Source: Yimella sp. cx-51
GTDB lineage: Bacteria > Actinomycetota > Actinomycetes > Actinomycetales > Dermatophilaceae
Direction: 5' to 3'
Length of the DNA: 64,000 bases
Assembly (NCBI RefSeq): GCF_017654605.1
Contig: NZ_CP072113.1
Coordinates: forward strand, 2,666,001 to 2,730,000
Under the pieces are notes generated by a model. It did not search any database. It worked only from the letters and a program-made list of their open reading frames with translations, and was not told the DNA's origin. The position numbers and the translations under genes are program-made. Shown one piece after another: positions 26,282 through 33,861 of the stretch (its first letter is position 1; every line of letters starts with the position of its first letter).

Positions 26282-26342
26282 GGACTTCGCCCACTCCTCG
26301 ACGTTGGCGCCCGGATCGCGCTCGGCTGACAACTGAGCCTCG

Positions 26343-27122
26343 TCAGTCCTCCTTGTTGGGCCGGTGTCGGCGTACCAATTTGGGCTTGCGCACGATCGAA
26401 CGCGGCGCCACGCGCAGCAGCGAGGTGATCACCTTGTACTGCGGTCCAGGCACCGAGACCACCTTGCCCTTGGCGACGTCGGCGAGGCAGTCGCGCACCA
26501 ACCGGTCGGCCGCCAGCCACATGAAGCCGGGCGCGGCCTGTTCGGCCTTGATGCCGGCTCGCTGGTGGAACTCGGTGCGGGTGAAACCGGGGCAGAGCGC
26601 GGTGACGGTGACGCCGGTGCCCTCGAGTTCGCTGGCCAGCGACTCGGAGAAGACGGTGACCCACGACTTCGCGGCCGAGTAGGTGCCGGACGCCAGAAAG
26701 CTCGCGACCGAGGAGACGTTGATAATCGCGCCGTTGCCACGTGCACGCATCGCGCCCGCAGCAGCGTGCGAGAGCACCAGCACCGCACGCACCAACACGT
26801 CCAGGTGGTTCTCCTCCTGCTCGATCGTGTTGTGGATGAACGACTTACGCAGCCCGAAGCCGGCGTTGTTGACCAACAGGTCGACCGGACGCTGCGGGTC
26901 AGCGATGCGGTCGGCAACCCGCTGCAGCGCCGCGCGATCAGCCAGATCGGCCGGCAGCACCTCCACCTGTACGCCGTGGGCGAGCTCGAGTTCGTTCTTC
27001 AGCGCCTCCAGGCGGGCGGCATCGCGGGCGACGACGATCAGGTCGTTGCCCTGCGCGGCCAGTTGTTCGCAGAAGGTCTTTCCGATGCCGGCGCTGGCAC
27101 CGGTGACGAGTGCTGTGGTCAT
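26343..27122 (-). CDS. Short-chain dehydrogenase/reductase
   Basis: 259 residues. NAD(P)-binding TGASAGIG (residues 7-14), NNAG (about 90), catalytic Ser in INVSSVAS and the pair YSAAK (about 150) make it a classical SDR with an intact catalytic tetrad. The C-terminus is basic (KPKLVRRHRPNKED). Residue Arg near 33 (VVARDAARL) suggests NADPH preference. Substrate unknown. It may share a divergent promoter region with xth, 73 bp apart. Confidence 0.9.
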   Translation of the reverse strand: MTTALVTGASAGIGKTFCEQLAAQGNDLIVVARDAARLEALKNELELAHGVQVEVLPADLADRAALQRVADRIADPQRPVDLLVNNAGFGLRKSFIHNTIEQEENHLDVLVRAVLVLSHAAAGAMRARGNGAIINVSSVASFLASGTYSAAKSWVTVFSESLASELEGTGVTVTALCPGFTRTEFHQRAGIKAEQAAPGFMWLAADRLVRDCLADVAKGKVVSVPGPQYKVITSLLRVAPRSIVRKPKLVRRHRPNKED

Positions 27123-27129
27123 GTGCGCG

Positions 27130-27135
27130 ATCGTA
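27130..27135 (-). promoter_or_regulatory. -10 box of leaderless SDR gene
   Basis: TACGAT on the minus strand with 7 bp to the ATG at 27122. Confidence 0.55.
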
Positions 27136-27183
27136 CGGAACCGCGCTGACGGGAGGGCTGATCGATCTGTCGGAGCTGCCGTC

Positions 27184-27189
27184 TAACCT
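27184..27189 (+). promoter_or_regulatory. -10 box of leaderless xth
   Basis: TAACCT with 6 bp to the GTG at 27196. No Shine-Dalgarno lies between. Confidence 0.55.
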
Positions 27190-27195
27190 CGAGTC

Positions 27196-27984
27196 GTGCG
27201 CATTGCTACTTGGAACGTCAACTCAGTCCGCTCCCGAATCGACCGTGTGCTCGGCGTGCTCGAGCGTCACGACCTCGACGTCCTGCTGTTGCAGGAGACC
27301 AAGTGCAAGGACGAACAGTTCCCCACGCTGGAACTGACCGCGATGGGTTACGAGCTGGCCCATCACGGCCTCAACCAGTGGAACGGCGTCGCCGTCATTT
27401 CCCGGGTGGGTCTGGACGATGTGCAGATCGGCTTCCAGGACATGCCTGGCTTCGGTGACCCGGTGGCCGCGGAGGCGCGCGCGATCGGCGCTTCCTGTGG
27501 CGGCGTACGGGTGTGGTCGTTGTACGTGCCCAACGGACGCGCGATCGACCATCCGCACTATCACTACAAGCTTGATTGGCTGAGCGTCCTGCGCGCCGAC
27601 GCGCAGCGCTGGTTGGCTGACGATCCGCAGGCGCAGATTCTGCTGGCTGGCGACTGGAACATCGCCCCGACCGACGAGGACGTCTGGGACGTCTCGTTCT
27701 TCGAGGGCAAGACGCACGTGACCCAGCCCGAACGCGACGCCTTCCAGGCGATCGTCGACGCAGGGTTCAGTGACGTCGTGCGTCCGTACGCTCCGGGACC
27801 GGGCACCTACACCTACTGGGACTACACCCAGCTGCGCTTTCCCAAGAAGCAGGGCATGCGCATCGACTTCGCGCTGGCCTCGCCTGCGCTCGCGGCCCGG
27901 GTGACCGACGCGATGATCGACCGCGAGGAGCGCAAGGGCAAGGGCGCCTCCGATCACGCGCCGGTCATCGTCACGCTCGACTGA
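27196..27984 (+). CDS. xth: Exodeoxyribonuclease III (AP endonuclease family)
   Basis: 262 residues. Base-excision repair enzyme cutting at abasic sites and removing 3' blocks. Motifs of the family: IATWNVNSVRSR, LLQETKCKDEQFP with catalytic Glu (about 35), GDWNIAPTDEDVWD with Asp-Asn, MRIDFALASP and the final SDHAPVIVTL histidine. The start is GTG at 27196. Confidence 0.96.
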   Translation: MRIATWNVNSVRSRIDRVLGVLERHDLDVLLLQETKCKDEQFPTLELTAMGYELAHHGLNQWNGVAVISRVGLDDVQIGFQDMPGFGDPVAAEARAIGASCGGVRVWSLYVPNGRAIDHPHYHYKLDWLSVLRADAQRWLADDPQAQILLAGDWNIAPTDEDVWDVSFFEGKTHVTQPERDAFQAIVDAGFSDVVRPYAPGPGTYTYWDYTQLRFPKKQGMRIDFALASPALAARVTDAMIDREERKGKGASDHAPVIVTLD

Positions 27985-28030
27985 GCCGCATACCCTGGGA
28001 GGTGCTGACCGTTTCGACCGAGAGCTGCTC

Positions 28031-28645
28031 ATGAGCCACCACGACCCAGATCATCCGTACTCCGAGGACGTCACCCGCGCCACGCCGCAGGTCGATCCGT
28101 GGTCGCTCAACAAGCCATCCACCCAGCCGATGGAGGGCGACCAGGGAACGGCGCAGATGCCGTACGGCAGCCCGCCGCCGTACGACGCCTACCACTCCGA
28201 CGGCTACGGGCAGAGCTACCACCCGTCCGCGCCGTATGAGGGATACGACCCGTACGGGCAGAACGACGGATACGGGTACGGCAGCCAGTACGGGCAGCCT
28301 TCTGGCAGTGGCCAGATGCCGGGCGGCTACAACTACCCGCCGCAGTACTCCGCGGGCGGGATGCCCGACTACAACTACGCCCCCTCCGGCGGCTTCGTCC
28401 AGCCCAAGGCCACCAACGGGATGGCCATCGCGTCCCTGGTCTGCGGTCTTTCGGGTTTGCTGTGTGGCCTCACGGCGATCCTGGCCATCGTCTTCGGTTT
28501 CATCGCGCTTCCGCAGGCGCGCACTGACGACGACGGCGCGGCCAAGGGCATGGCGATCGCGGGCATCGCCCTGGGCTTCGTGCTCGTCGCACTGGGGATC
28601 ATCTACGTCGTGGTCGTGATCACGATGGGGGTAGGGGCGCTGTGA
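28031..28645 (+). CDS. DUF4190 membrane protein with Tyr/Gly/Pro-rich N-terminus
   Basis: 204 residues. Residues 1 to about 125 are disordered and rich in Tyr, Gly, Pro and Gln (YEGYDPYGQNDGYGYGSQYGQ). The C-terminal 75 residues hold two TM helices with the DUF4190 pattern (NGMAIASLVCGLSGLL ... IALPQARTDDDGAAKGMAIAGIALG). Function unknown. It overlaps the next gene by 4 bp (GTGA), so the two are cotranscribed. Confidence 0.8.
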   Translation: MSHHDPDHPYSEDVTRATPQVDPWSLNKPSTQPMEGDQGTAQMPYGSPPPYDAYHSDGYGQSYHPSAPYEGYDPYGQNDGYGYGSQYGQPSGSGQMPGGYNYPPQYSAGGMPDYNYAPSGGFVQPKATNGMAIASLVCGLSGLLCGLTAILAIVFGFIALPQARTDDDGAAKGMAIAGIALGFVLVALGIIYVVVVITMGVGAL

Positions 28646-30117
28646 GCACGTCCGGGGTCGATCACGATCTCGTCGTCGTCGGTGCGGGCTTCTCCGGCAT
28701 CGCCATGACGATCGCGGCCCGCGCAGCCGGACGCGATGTGCTGGTGCTGGAGAAGGCCGATGAGATCGGCGGCACCTGGCGCGACAACCGCTATCCCGGC
28801 GTCGCCTGCGATGTCGAGAGTCACCTCTACTCCTACTCCTTCGAGCTCAACCCCGACTGGTCGCGCGCGTACGCACCCGGCGACGAGATCCAGGACTACC
28901 TGCTCTATGTGGTGGAGAAGTACGGCGTGCGGCCCCACGTCCGCTTCGGCACAACGGTGCAACAGGCATGGTGGGACGCCGACCACCAGCGTTGGGAGGT
29001 CGCGTTCGGCACGGGGAACACCCTCGAAACAGTCACCTGCCGCGACCTGGTGCTCGCGGTCGGCTCGCTGCACACGCCGGTCGCACCGCACATCGACGGT
29101 CTTGAGTTGTTCGCCGGTGAGGTGATGCACACCGCAACGTGGAGCCCCGGGACGTCCGTGCTGGGCAAGCGGGTGGGCGTGATCGGCACCGGCGCGAGCG
29201 CGGTGCAGGTGATCCCCGCGCTCGCCGAGGAAGCATCCACCCTCACCGTCTTCCAGCGCACACCCACCTGGGTGCTGCCCAAGAACGATCACGAGATTCC
29301 CGAATCGACCTCGGAGCGATACGAACGTCACCCTGCGCTGATGAAGGCACAGCGGGCCAAGATCCGCGCCGCCAACGAGACCCGCGCCCTGGGTTTCACC
29401 AAGCAGCCCGCACTGCTGAAGGCGGTCAGCCTGCGCGCCCGCGCGCACCTGCGGTCGGCTATCTCCGATCCGCAACTGCGGGCCGCACTCACGCCCGACT
29501 ACACGATGGGCTGCAAACGGATTCCGCTGTCGGACAACTATTTCCAGGCACTTGCTCGGCGCAATGTGCGCCTGCAAACGGCGCCGATCGCGTACGCCGA
29601 CGAGGCCGGCATCGTCACCCAGGACGGTTCGCACCACGGTCTCGACCTGCTGGTGCTGGCCACCGGCTTCGACCCGGTGCAGTCGTGGAAGGACACCAAT
29701 GTCTACGGGCTGGGTCACGCCTCGCTGAGCCAGCGCTTCGAGGACGGCGTCGACAGCTACTACGGCGTCACAGTGCCCGACTTCCCCAACCTCTTCCTCC
29801 TGCTCGGGCCCAACGCCGAACTCGGTCACACCTCAGTGCTGCTGATGATGGAGGCGCAGGTCGAGCTGATCATGAAGCTGCTGGCCGAGCGCGACCGGCG
29901 TGGTGCCTCGATGGTCGCCGTCCGACCGCAGGTCGTGCCCGCCTTCATGGCCGAGATCGACCGCCGCAGCGAACGCAGTGTGTGGCAGCAGGGCGGATGC
30001 CACAGCTGGTACCTCGATGCGCACGGCGCCAATCGCACGCTGTGGCCGGGCACGGTCGGCGAGTTCGAGCGTCGGGTGACCAACCCGGAATGGGTCGACT
30101 ACGAGTTCACCAGCTGA
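28642..30117 (+). CDS. Flavin-dependent monooxygenase, Baeyer-Villiger type
   Basis: 491 residues from GTG at 28642. FAD-binding GAGFSGIAM (residues 12-20) followed by EKADEIGGTWRDNRYPGVACD, the typical N-terminus of class B monooxygenases. NADPH-binding GTGASAVQ lies near 185. Between them, FAGEVMHTATWS matches the Baeyer-Villiger fingerprint FxGxxxHxxxW at about 155-165, with Ser where Pro or Asp is usual. ATGFD near 345 is the third family motif. It should oxidise ketones to esters or heteroatoms with NADPH and O2; substrate unknown. Confidence 0.9.
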   Translation: MSTSGVDHDLVVVGAGFSGIAMTIAARAAGRDVLVLEKADEIGGTWRDNRYPGVACDVESHLYSYSFELNPDWSRAYAPGDEIQDYLLYVVEKYGVRPHVRFGTTVQQAWWDADHQRWEVAFGTGNTLETVTCRDLVLAVGSLHTPVAPHIDGLELFAGEVMHTATWSPGTSVLGKRVGVIGTGASAVQVIPALAEEASTLTVFQRTPTWVLPKNDHEIPESTSERYERHPALMKAQRAKIRAANETRALGFTKQPALLKAVSLRARAHLRSAISDPQLRAALTPDYTMGCKRIPLSDNYFQALARRNVRLQTAPIAYADEAGIVTQDGSHHGLDLLVLATGFDPVQSWKDTNVYGLGHASLSQRFEDGVDSYYGVTVPDFPNLFLLLGPNAELGHTSVLLMMEAQVELIMKLLAERDRRGASMVAVRPQVVPAFMAEIDRRSERSVWQQGGCHSWYLDAHGANRTLWPGTVGEFERRVTNPEWVDYEFTS

Positions 30118-30129
30118 GGGGCGGGTTGG

Positions 30130-31818
30130 TCAGAGCGCGGTGGTAGGACGTTCGCCCTCGAGCTTGGCCAGCGGCCGACGTCCGAGCAGCCATGACAGTG
30201 CGGCGGCGACGGTGGCCGCGATGGCAGCGCCGAGGAAGACCGTGTTGACCTGGCGCACCCCGGCAGCCCGGTAGTCGGCCTCCGTCGGGGTGGCCAGTTC
30301 CGAGATCTCCGAGTAGTACTGGTGGAGCCCGATCGCAGTCAGCAACGCCAGGCCCACGACCATGCCGACCATCCGAGCAACGACGATGAGCGCCGAGGTG
30401 ACGCCGTGGTCGTCCGGCTTGGCGTCGTTCAGGGCTGCGTCGTTGACCGGCGCGATCGCGAGGCCGACGCCGAGACCCACCAGCACCAGAACGGCGGTGG
30501 CCTGGAAGGTGTCGAGCACGTTGCCGCTCCAGCGCGACATCGCAAAGAGTCCGACTGCGGCGAGGGCGAGTCCTCCACCGGCGACGATGCCCGGACCGAC
30601 GCGGCGCAACAGCCACCCGCCACCCAGCGCCCCGACGGGCACTGCGAGCAGGAAGCGCACCAGGATGACGGCTGCATCGGTCTGCGAGTCGGTCACGGTG
30701 AGACGGGCCAGGATCGGGATGTCGACGACGATCGCGACGATGGCCGTGCCGACCAGGAGTGAGACGGCGAGCGCCGGCAGCACGCGTCCGACGACAGCAC
30801 CGCGGGCGATGAGCGGCGCAGGTGCCCGCCGGTGCCACCACCAGTAGACGGCCATCGCCGCAGCTCCGAGCGGCAGCAGCCAGAAGCCCATCGGGCCGAC
30901 GACCTCGGTCTCTGGATTGGCCGAGGAGAAGGTGAGCACCAGAGCGCCGAGAGCCAGGGCGATCAACGCGGCACCGAACAGATCGGCACGTCGGAAGACC
31001 GGCCACCAGTAGCGCACCGACAGCGCGAACAGCACCGCCAACGCGCCCAGGCCCCACAGGCCGATGGGCGTCATCAACCGTGCGTCGTGGCCCTCGTAGG
31101 GGACGAACGGGTCGCCGTACTCGATCGAGGTGGTGAGCGCGGTGGGAGCGGTCAGCGCCAGGCCCAGCAGGACGGTGGCAGCCGTCGCGGCGAGCGCGGT
31201 CAGGGCGTGCCACCACCGCGGGATCGCGGACGTGCGCGCCTCCCCGGCTTCCGGTTTGCCGCTGGCTGCGCGGATCATCAGCGCGAGCAGCACCCCGCCG
31301 ATCCCGTTGATCCAGAAGATCATTCGCCAGTCCCACAGGTGCAGGATCAGTGCGCCGAAGAGCGGGCCGATCACACTGCCGACCTCCTGCACCGCGCCGA
31401 CGACGCCGAAGGCCGTGCCTCGTTCGCCGGGTGGCCACAGCGACGCGACGATCGCGAGGGTCGCCGGCACGAGCCCGCCGCCTCCCACGCCCTGGAGCAC
31501 ACGTCCGGCCACCAGCACGTTGAGATCGACGGCGACGCCGGTGATCACGGAGCCGACGACGAAGAGCGCGAGGCACCACAGCAGGATCCGTTGGCGATCG
31601 ACCAGGTCGGCCAGGCGCCCGATGAGCGGCAGCACCGCGATGTAGCCGAGCAGGAAGCCACTGACGATCGGGGTGGCCTTCTGCAGGGCGTCGATGCCGA
31701 GCCCGACGCCCTTCATCATGTCGGGCAGCGCGAGCACCACCACGTAGGTGTCGGCGGCGGCGAGCGCCACCGCCGTCGAGGCGGTGGCCAGCAGCGCCTT
31801 AGGGCGCTTGGATGTCAA
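30130..31818 (-). CDS. P55-like MFS exporter, 14 TM (DHA2 type)
   Basis: 562 residues. Fourteen hydrophobic segments; MFS motif A GRLADLVDRQRI after TM2, GRVLQGVGGGGLVPA (motif B-like) in TM4 and PLFGALILHLWDWR (motif C region) in TM5. The context fixes the likely role: the gene directly follows, and its TTG start overlaps the end of, an LprG-type lipoprotein gene. In mycobacteria LprG and P55 together move triacylglycerides and lipoglycans outward. No ATG lies near; the TTG has a weak ribosome site, which fits translational coupling. Confidence 0.87.
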   Translation of the reverse strand: MTSKRPKALLATASTAVALAAADTYVVVLALPDMMKGVGLGIDALQKATPIVSGFLLGYIAVLPLIGRLADLVDRQRILLWCLALFVVGSVITGVAVDLNVLVAGRVLQGVGGGGLVPATLAIVASLWPPGERGTAFGVVGAVQEVGSVIGPLFGALILHLWDWRMIFWINGIGGVLLALMIRAASGKPEAGEARTSAIPRWWHALTALAATAATVLLGLALTAPTALTTSIEYGDPFVPYEGHDARLMTPIGLWGLGALAVLFALSVRYWWPVFRRADLFGAALIALALGALVLTFSSANPETEVVGPMGFWLLPLGAAAMAVYWWWHRRAPAPLIARGAVVGRVLPALAVSLLVGTAIVAIVVDIPILARLTVTDSQTDAAVILVRFLLAVPVGALGGGWLLRRVGPGIVAGGGLALAAVGLFAMSRWSGNVLDTFQATAVLVLVGLGVGLAIAPVNDAALNDAKPDDHGVTSALIVVARMVGMVVGLALLTAIGLHQYYSEISELATPTEADYRAAGVRQVNTVFLGAAIAATVAAALSWLLGRRPLAKLEGERPTTAL

Positions 31819-32524
31819 CCGTCTTGCCGAAATCGGTGAGGGTGACGTTGTAGGTCGACTTGGTGCCGCCGGCGAAGAACGGCCCGACCATCTGTGCCGA
31901 GCGCAACTGGTTGTCCTCGGTGACGTTGTAGGTCACGTCGAAAGTGCCGGTGCCGTCGCCCATGTAGAGCACCGCCTTGATGGCGCTGCCGGGCAGTTTG
32001 CCTGTAACGCTCTGGACGACGTCCTTGCCTTCGCGCAATTTGCCGCCGAAGGTCGGGTTCTGGGTCTGCGGCAACAAGGTGCCCAGGCCCTTGTCCTTGC
32101 TGAACAGCAGGTTGGGGTCGGGCGCGCCGTAGCTGTTGGGGTTGATCGTGGTCATCTTCGAGGCGAAGGGCATCTTGGCGTAGGTCTTGCCGTCGATCGA
32201 GACCACGGGCACCGACGCCGCGAGCGAACCCGCTTGCACGTTGAGCGTGCCCTTGAAGGCCGGCTTGGCGATCACATCACCTTCGCCGGACAGCACCCCG
32301 GAACTCTGCTTCGGCACGTCCGTGCCCTGCAATTTGAAGTGGTAACCGGCCGCTCCGTCGAGCACCTTCTTCGCATCCGCCAAGCGCTGCTGTGCGGTCG
32401 GAGACGCGCCGCCGGAACCTGTCGGCGACGACTTCTTTCCGCTGGTGCTGCTGCAGCCGGTGACGGCGAGCGCGAGGGTCAGCCCGACGACGGCAGCGGA
32501 GGACGAGGTGGAACGGAGGCGCAT
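31799..32524 (-). CDS. lprG: LprG/LppX-type lipoprotein
   Basis: 241 residues from ATG at 32524. Signal peptide with lipobox VTGC at about 21-24, then a Ser/Gly linker and an LppX/LprG fold (LolA-like half-barrel): VLDGAAGYHFKLQG, GVLSGEGDVIAKP, FKGTLNVQ, VDGKTYAKMPF-type strands. The family binds lipids in a hydrophobic pocket on the outer face of the membrane. The gene overlaps the P55-like exporter by 20 bp. Confidence 0.87.
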   Translation of the reverse strand: MRLRSTSSSAAVVGLTLALAVTGCSSTSGKKSSPTGSGGASPTAQQRLADAKKVLDGAAGYHFKLQGTDVPKQSSGVLSGEGDVIAKPAFKGTLNVQAGSLAASVPVVSIDGKTYAKMPFASKMTTINPNSYGAPDPNLLFSKDKGLGTLLPQTQNPTFGGKLREGKDVVQSVTGKLPGSAIKAVLYMGDGTGTFDVTYNVTEDNQLRSAQMVGPFFAGGTKSTYNVTLTDFGKTVDIQAP

Positions 32525-32531
32525 GGACACC

Positions 32532-32537
32532 AACCTA
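32532..32537 (-). promoter_or_regulatory. -10 box of leaderless lprG
   Basis: TAGGTT on the minus strand with 7 bp to the ATG at 32524. Confidence 0.5.
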
Positions 32538-32613
32538 TCTGTGCCGGACGACGAGCGGTCGAAATTTCCGACGCGTGAGTAAACCTGGAAGTTCCCGGCG
32601 GCTGGAGCCGTGA

Positions 32614-33768
32614 TCAGCGGACGTCCGCGGGCGCGCCCGAATCGTGCACGTGATCGTGGCCAGCCTTCGGCTCTGAATCTCCCTCGGCGGCGAGCGCACC
32701 GGCTTCGGCTGATTCGTTCTCGTCCACGACCTCACCCGGGATGGGGACGCCGGCCTCGTTCAACTGCTCCTCGATGTCATCGACGAACTCGTTGATCTCG
32801 ATCATGCCGTGCACCGGCCCACCGGCCAGGTAACCATCGGCGCCGAGCAGGACGGCAGCGGGCGACTGCTGTACGCCGAGCGCGCGCCATGCCACGGCGG
32901 CGTGGTCCAGGAGCGGGCGCTCCGGCGGGTTCGACAGCGCCTCGGCGCGGTACTCCGTGGCGAAGACCATTCGGACGTCCAGCGCCTGGAGACGATCGGC
33001 CCATCCACCGAGGGCGTTCGCGGCCTCGTGAGTGGGACCGCAGTAACAGTTGACCAGGATCAGCAGCTGTGCCCGCTGCATCGACAACTCCCGCAGTGTC
33101 AGCGGGCCGGATTCGGGATCGATGAGGATGGCTTCGGGAGTGACGGAGCGCAGATACTCATCCTCTTCGCCTTCTTCGGCGATAACGGTCTCGGCCGGGT
33201 TCACGTCATGCGACGGGGTCGAAGCGGGCCGTGCCCACGGCATCGCGTTGGATCCGCCGAAGACCAGAGCAGTTACGACGCACGCCACTGCGGCGAGGCC
33301 GAGCCAGATCCAGTCGCCGGCGTCAGCCTTGCCCAGCAGCGTCCATACGGTTCGCCCCGAAGCAGCCAACGCGACGGCGGCGCCCGCGCAGCCGACCAGC
33401 AGCGTGTTACGCAGCAGGGTGCGGCCGGAGATGCGGTGATCGCCGGCATTGCCGAAGCAGCCACAGGAGGGTCGCGGTGTGATGGTCATGCCCTTGGCGA
33501 TCAGCAGCCAGTAGACGACGACCAGCACCAAGGTCGCGAGCGCGAACACCAGGAAGACCGGCGCCCAGGGAGCAAGCAGACCGACGCACAGAGCCAGCTC
33601 GATCGCGGGGATCACTTTGGCCAGCCAGGGCGGCAAGATCGAAAGGGGAAGACGCAGATTGGCGATGATCGAGCGCAGCGATTCGCCCTGCCCGAATTTC
33701 GCTGAGGCGCTGAAACCGAGAACTGCGATGAGCACCAAGGGTGCGACGATCCAAGCGACATGCTGCAT
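32614..33768 (-). CDS. MauE/DoxX-like membrane domain fused to thioredoxin-like domain
   Basis: 384 residues. Residues 1-165 have five hydrophobic segments and the MauE-type cysteine loop PSCGCFGNAGDH near 110, thought to relay electrons to a disulfide carrier. After an acidic linker (EEGEEDEY), residues 200-345 resemble a thioredoxin-like domain (LTLRELSMQRAQLLILVN, then CYCGPT at about 255). The usual CGPC reads CGPT here, with an extra Cys two residues upstream. A His/Glu-rich tail ends the protein. Expected role: thiol-disulfide exchange outside or at the membrane. The start is ATG at 33768; TACTAT lies 7 bp upstream. Confidence 0.78.
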   Translation of the reverse strand: MQHVAWIVAPLVLIAVLGFSASAKFGQGESLRSIIANLRLPLSILPPWLAKVIPAIELALCVGLLAPWAPVFLVFALATLVLVVVYWLLIAKGMTITPRPSCGCFGNAGDHRISGRTLLRNTLLVGCAGAAVALAASGRTVWTLLGKADAGDWIWLGLAAVACVVTALVFGGSNAMPWARPASTPSHDVNPAETVIAEEGEEDEYLRSVTPEAILIDPESGPLTLRELSMQRAQLLILVNCYCGPTHEAANALGGWADRLQALDVRMVFATEYRAEALSNPPERPLLDHAAVAWRALGVQQSPAAVLLGADGYLAGGPVHGMIEINEFVDDIEEQLNEAGVPIPGEVVDENESAEAGALAAEGDSEPKAGHDHVHDSGAPADVR

Positions 33769-33775
33769 GGCGCCC

Positions 33776-33781
33776 ATAGTA
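33776..33781 (-). promoter_or_regulatory. -10 box of leaderless MauE-like gene
   Basis: TACTAT on the minus strand with 7 bp to the ATG at 33768. Confidence 0.55.
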
Positions 33782-33811
33782 GGCGCGCCCGCCAGTGTTC
33801 CCGGACAGCCG

Positions 33812-33843
33812 AAACCCCCGCGCACGAGGTGGCGGGGGTCTCG
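33812..33843 (-). terminator. Hairpin terminator after clpB
   Basis: ACCCCCGC (33814-33821) and GCGGGGGT (33832-33839) pair across about 10 bases, directly after clpB and before the MauE-like gene promoter. Confidence 0.75.
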
Positions 33844-33861
33844 GGACGTCGGCGAAAGTGA

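Noticed and set aside
28031-28645. Spore-coat or prion-like protein from the Tyr/Gly-rich N-terminus
   Set aside because: Such disordered leaders are common in front of DUF4190 membrane domains in actinobacteria.
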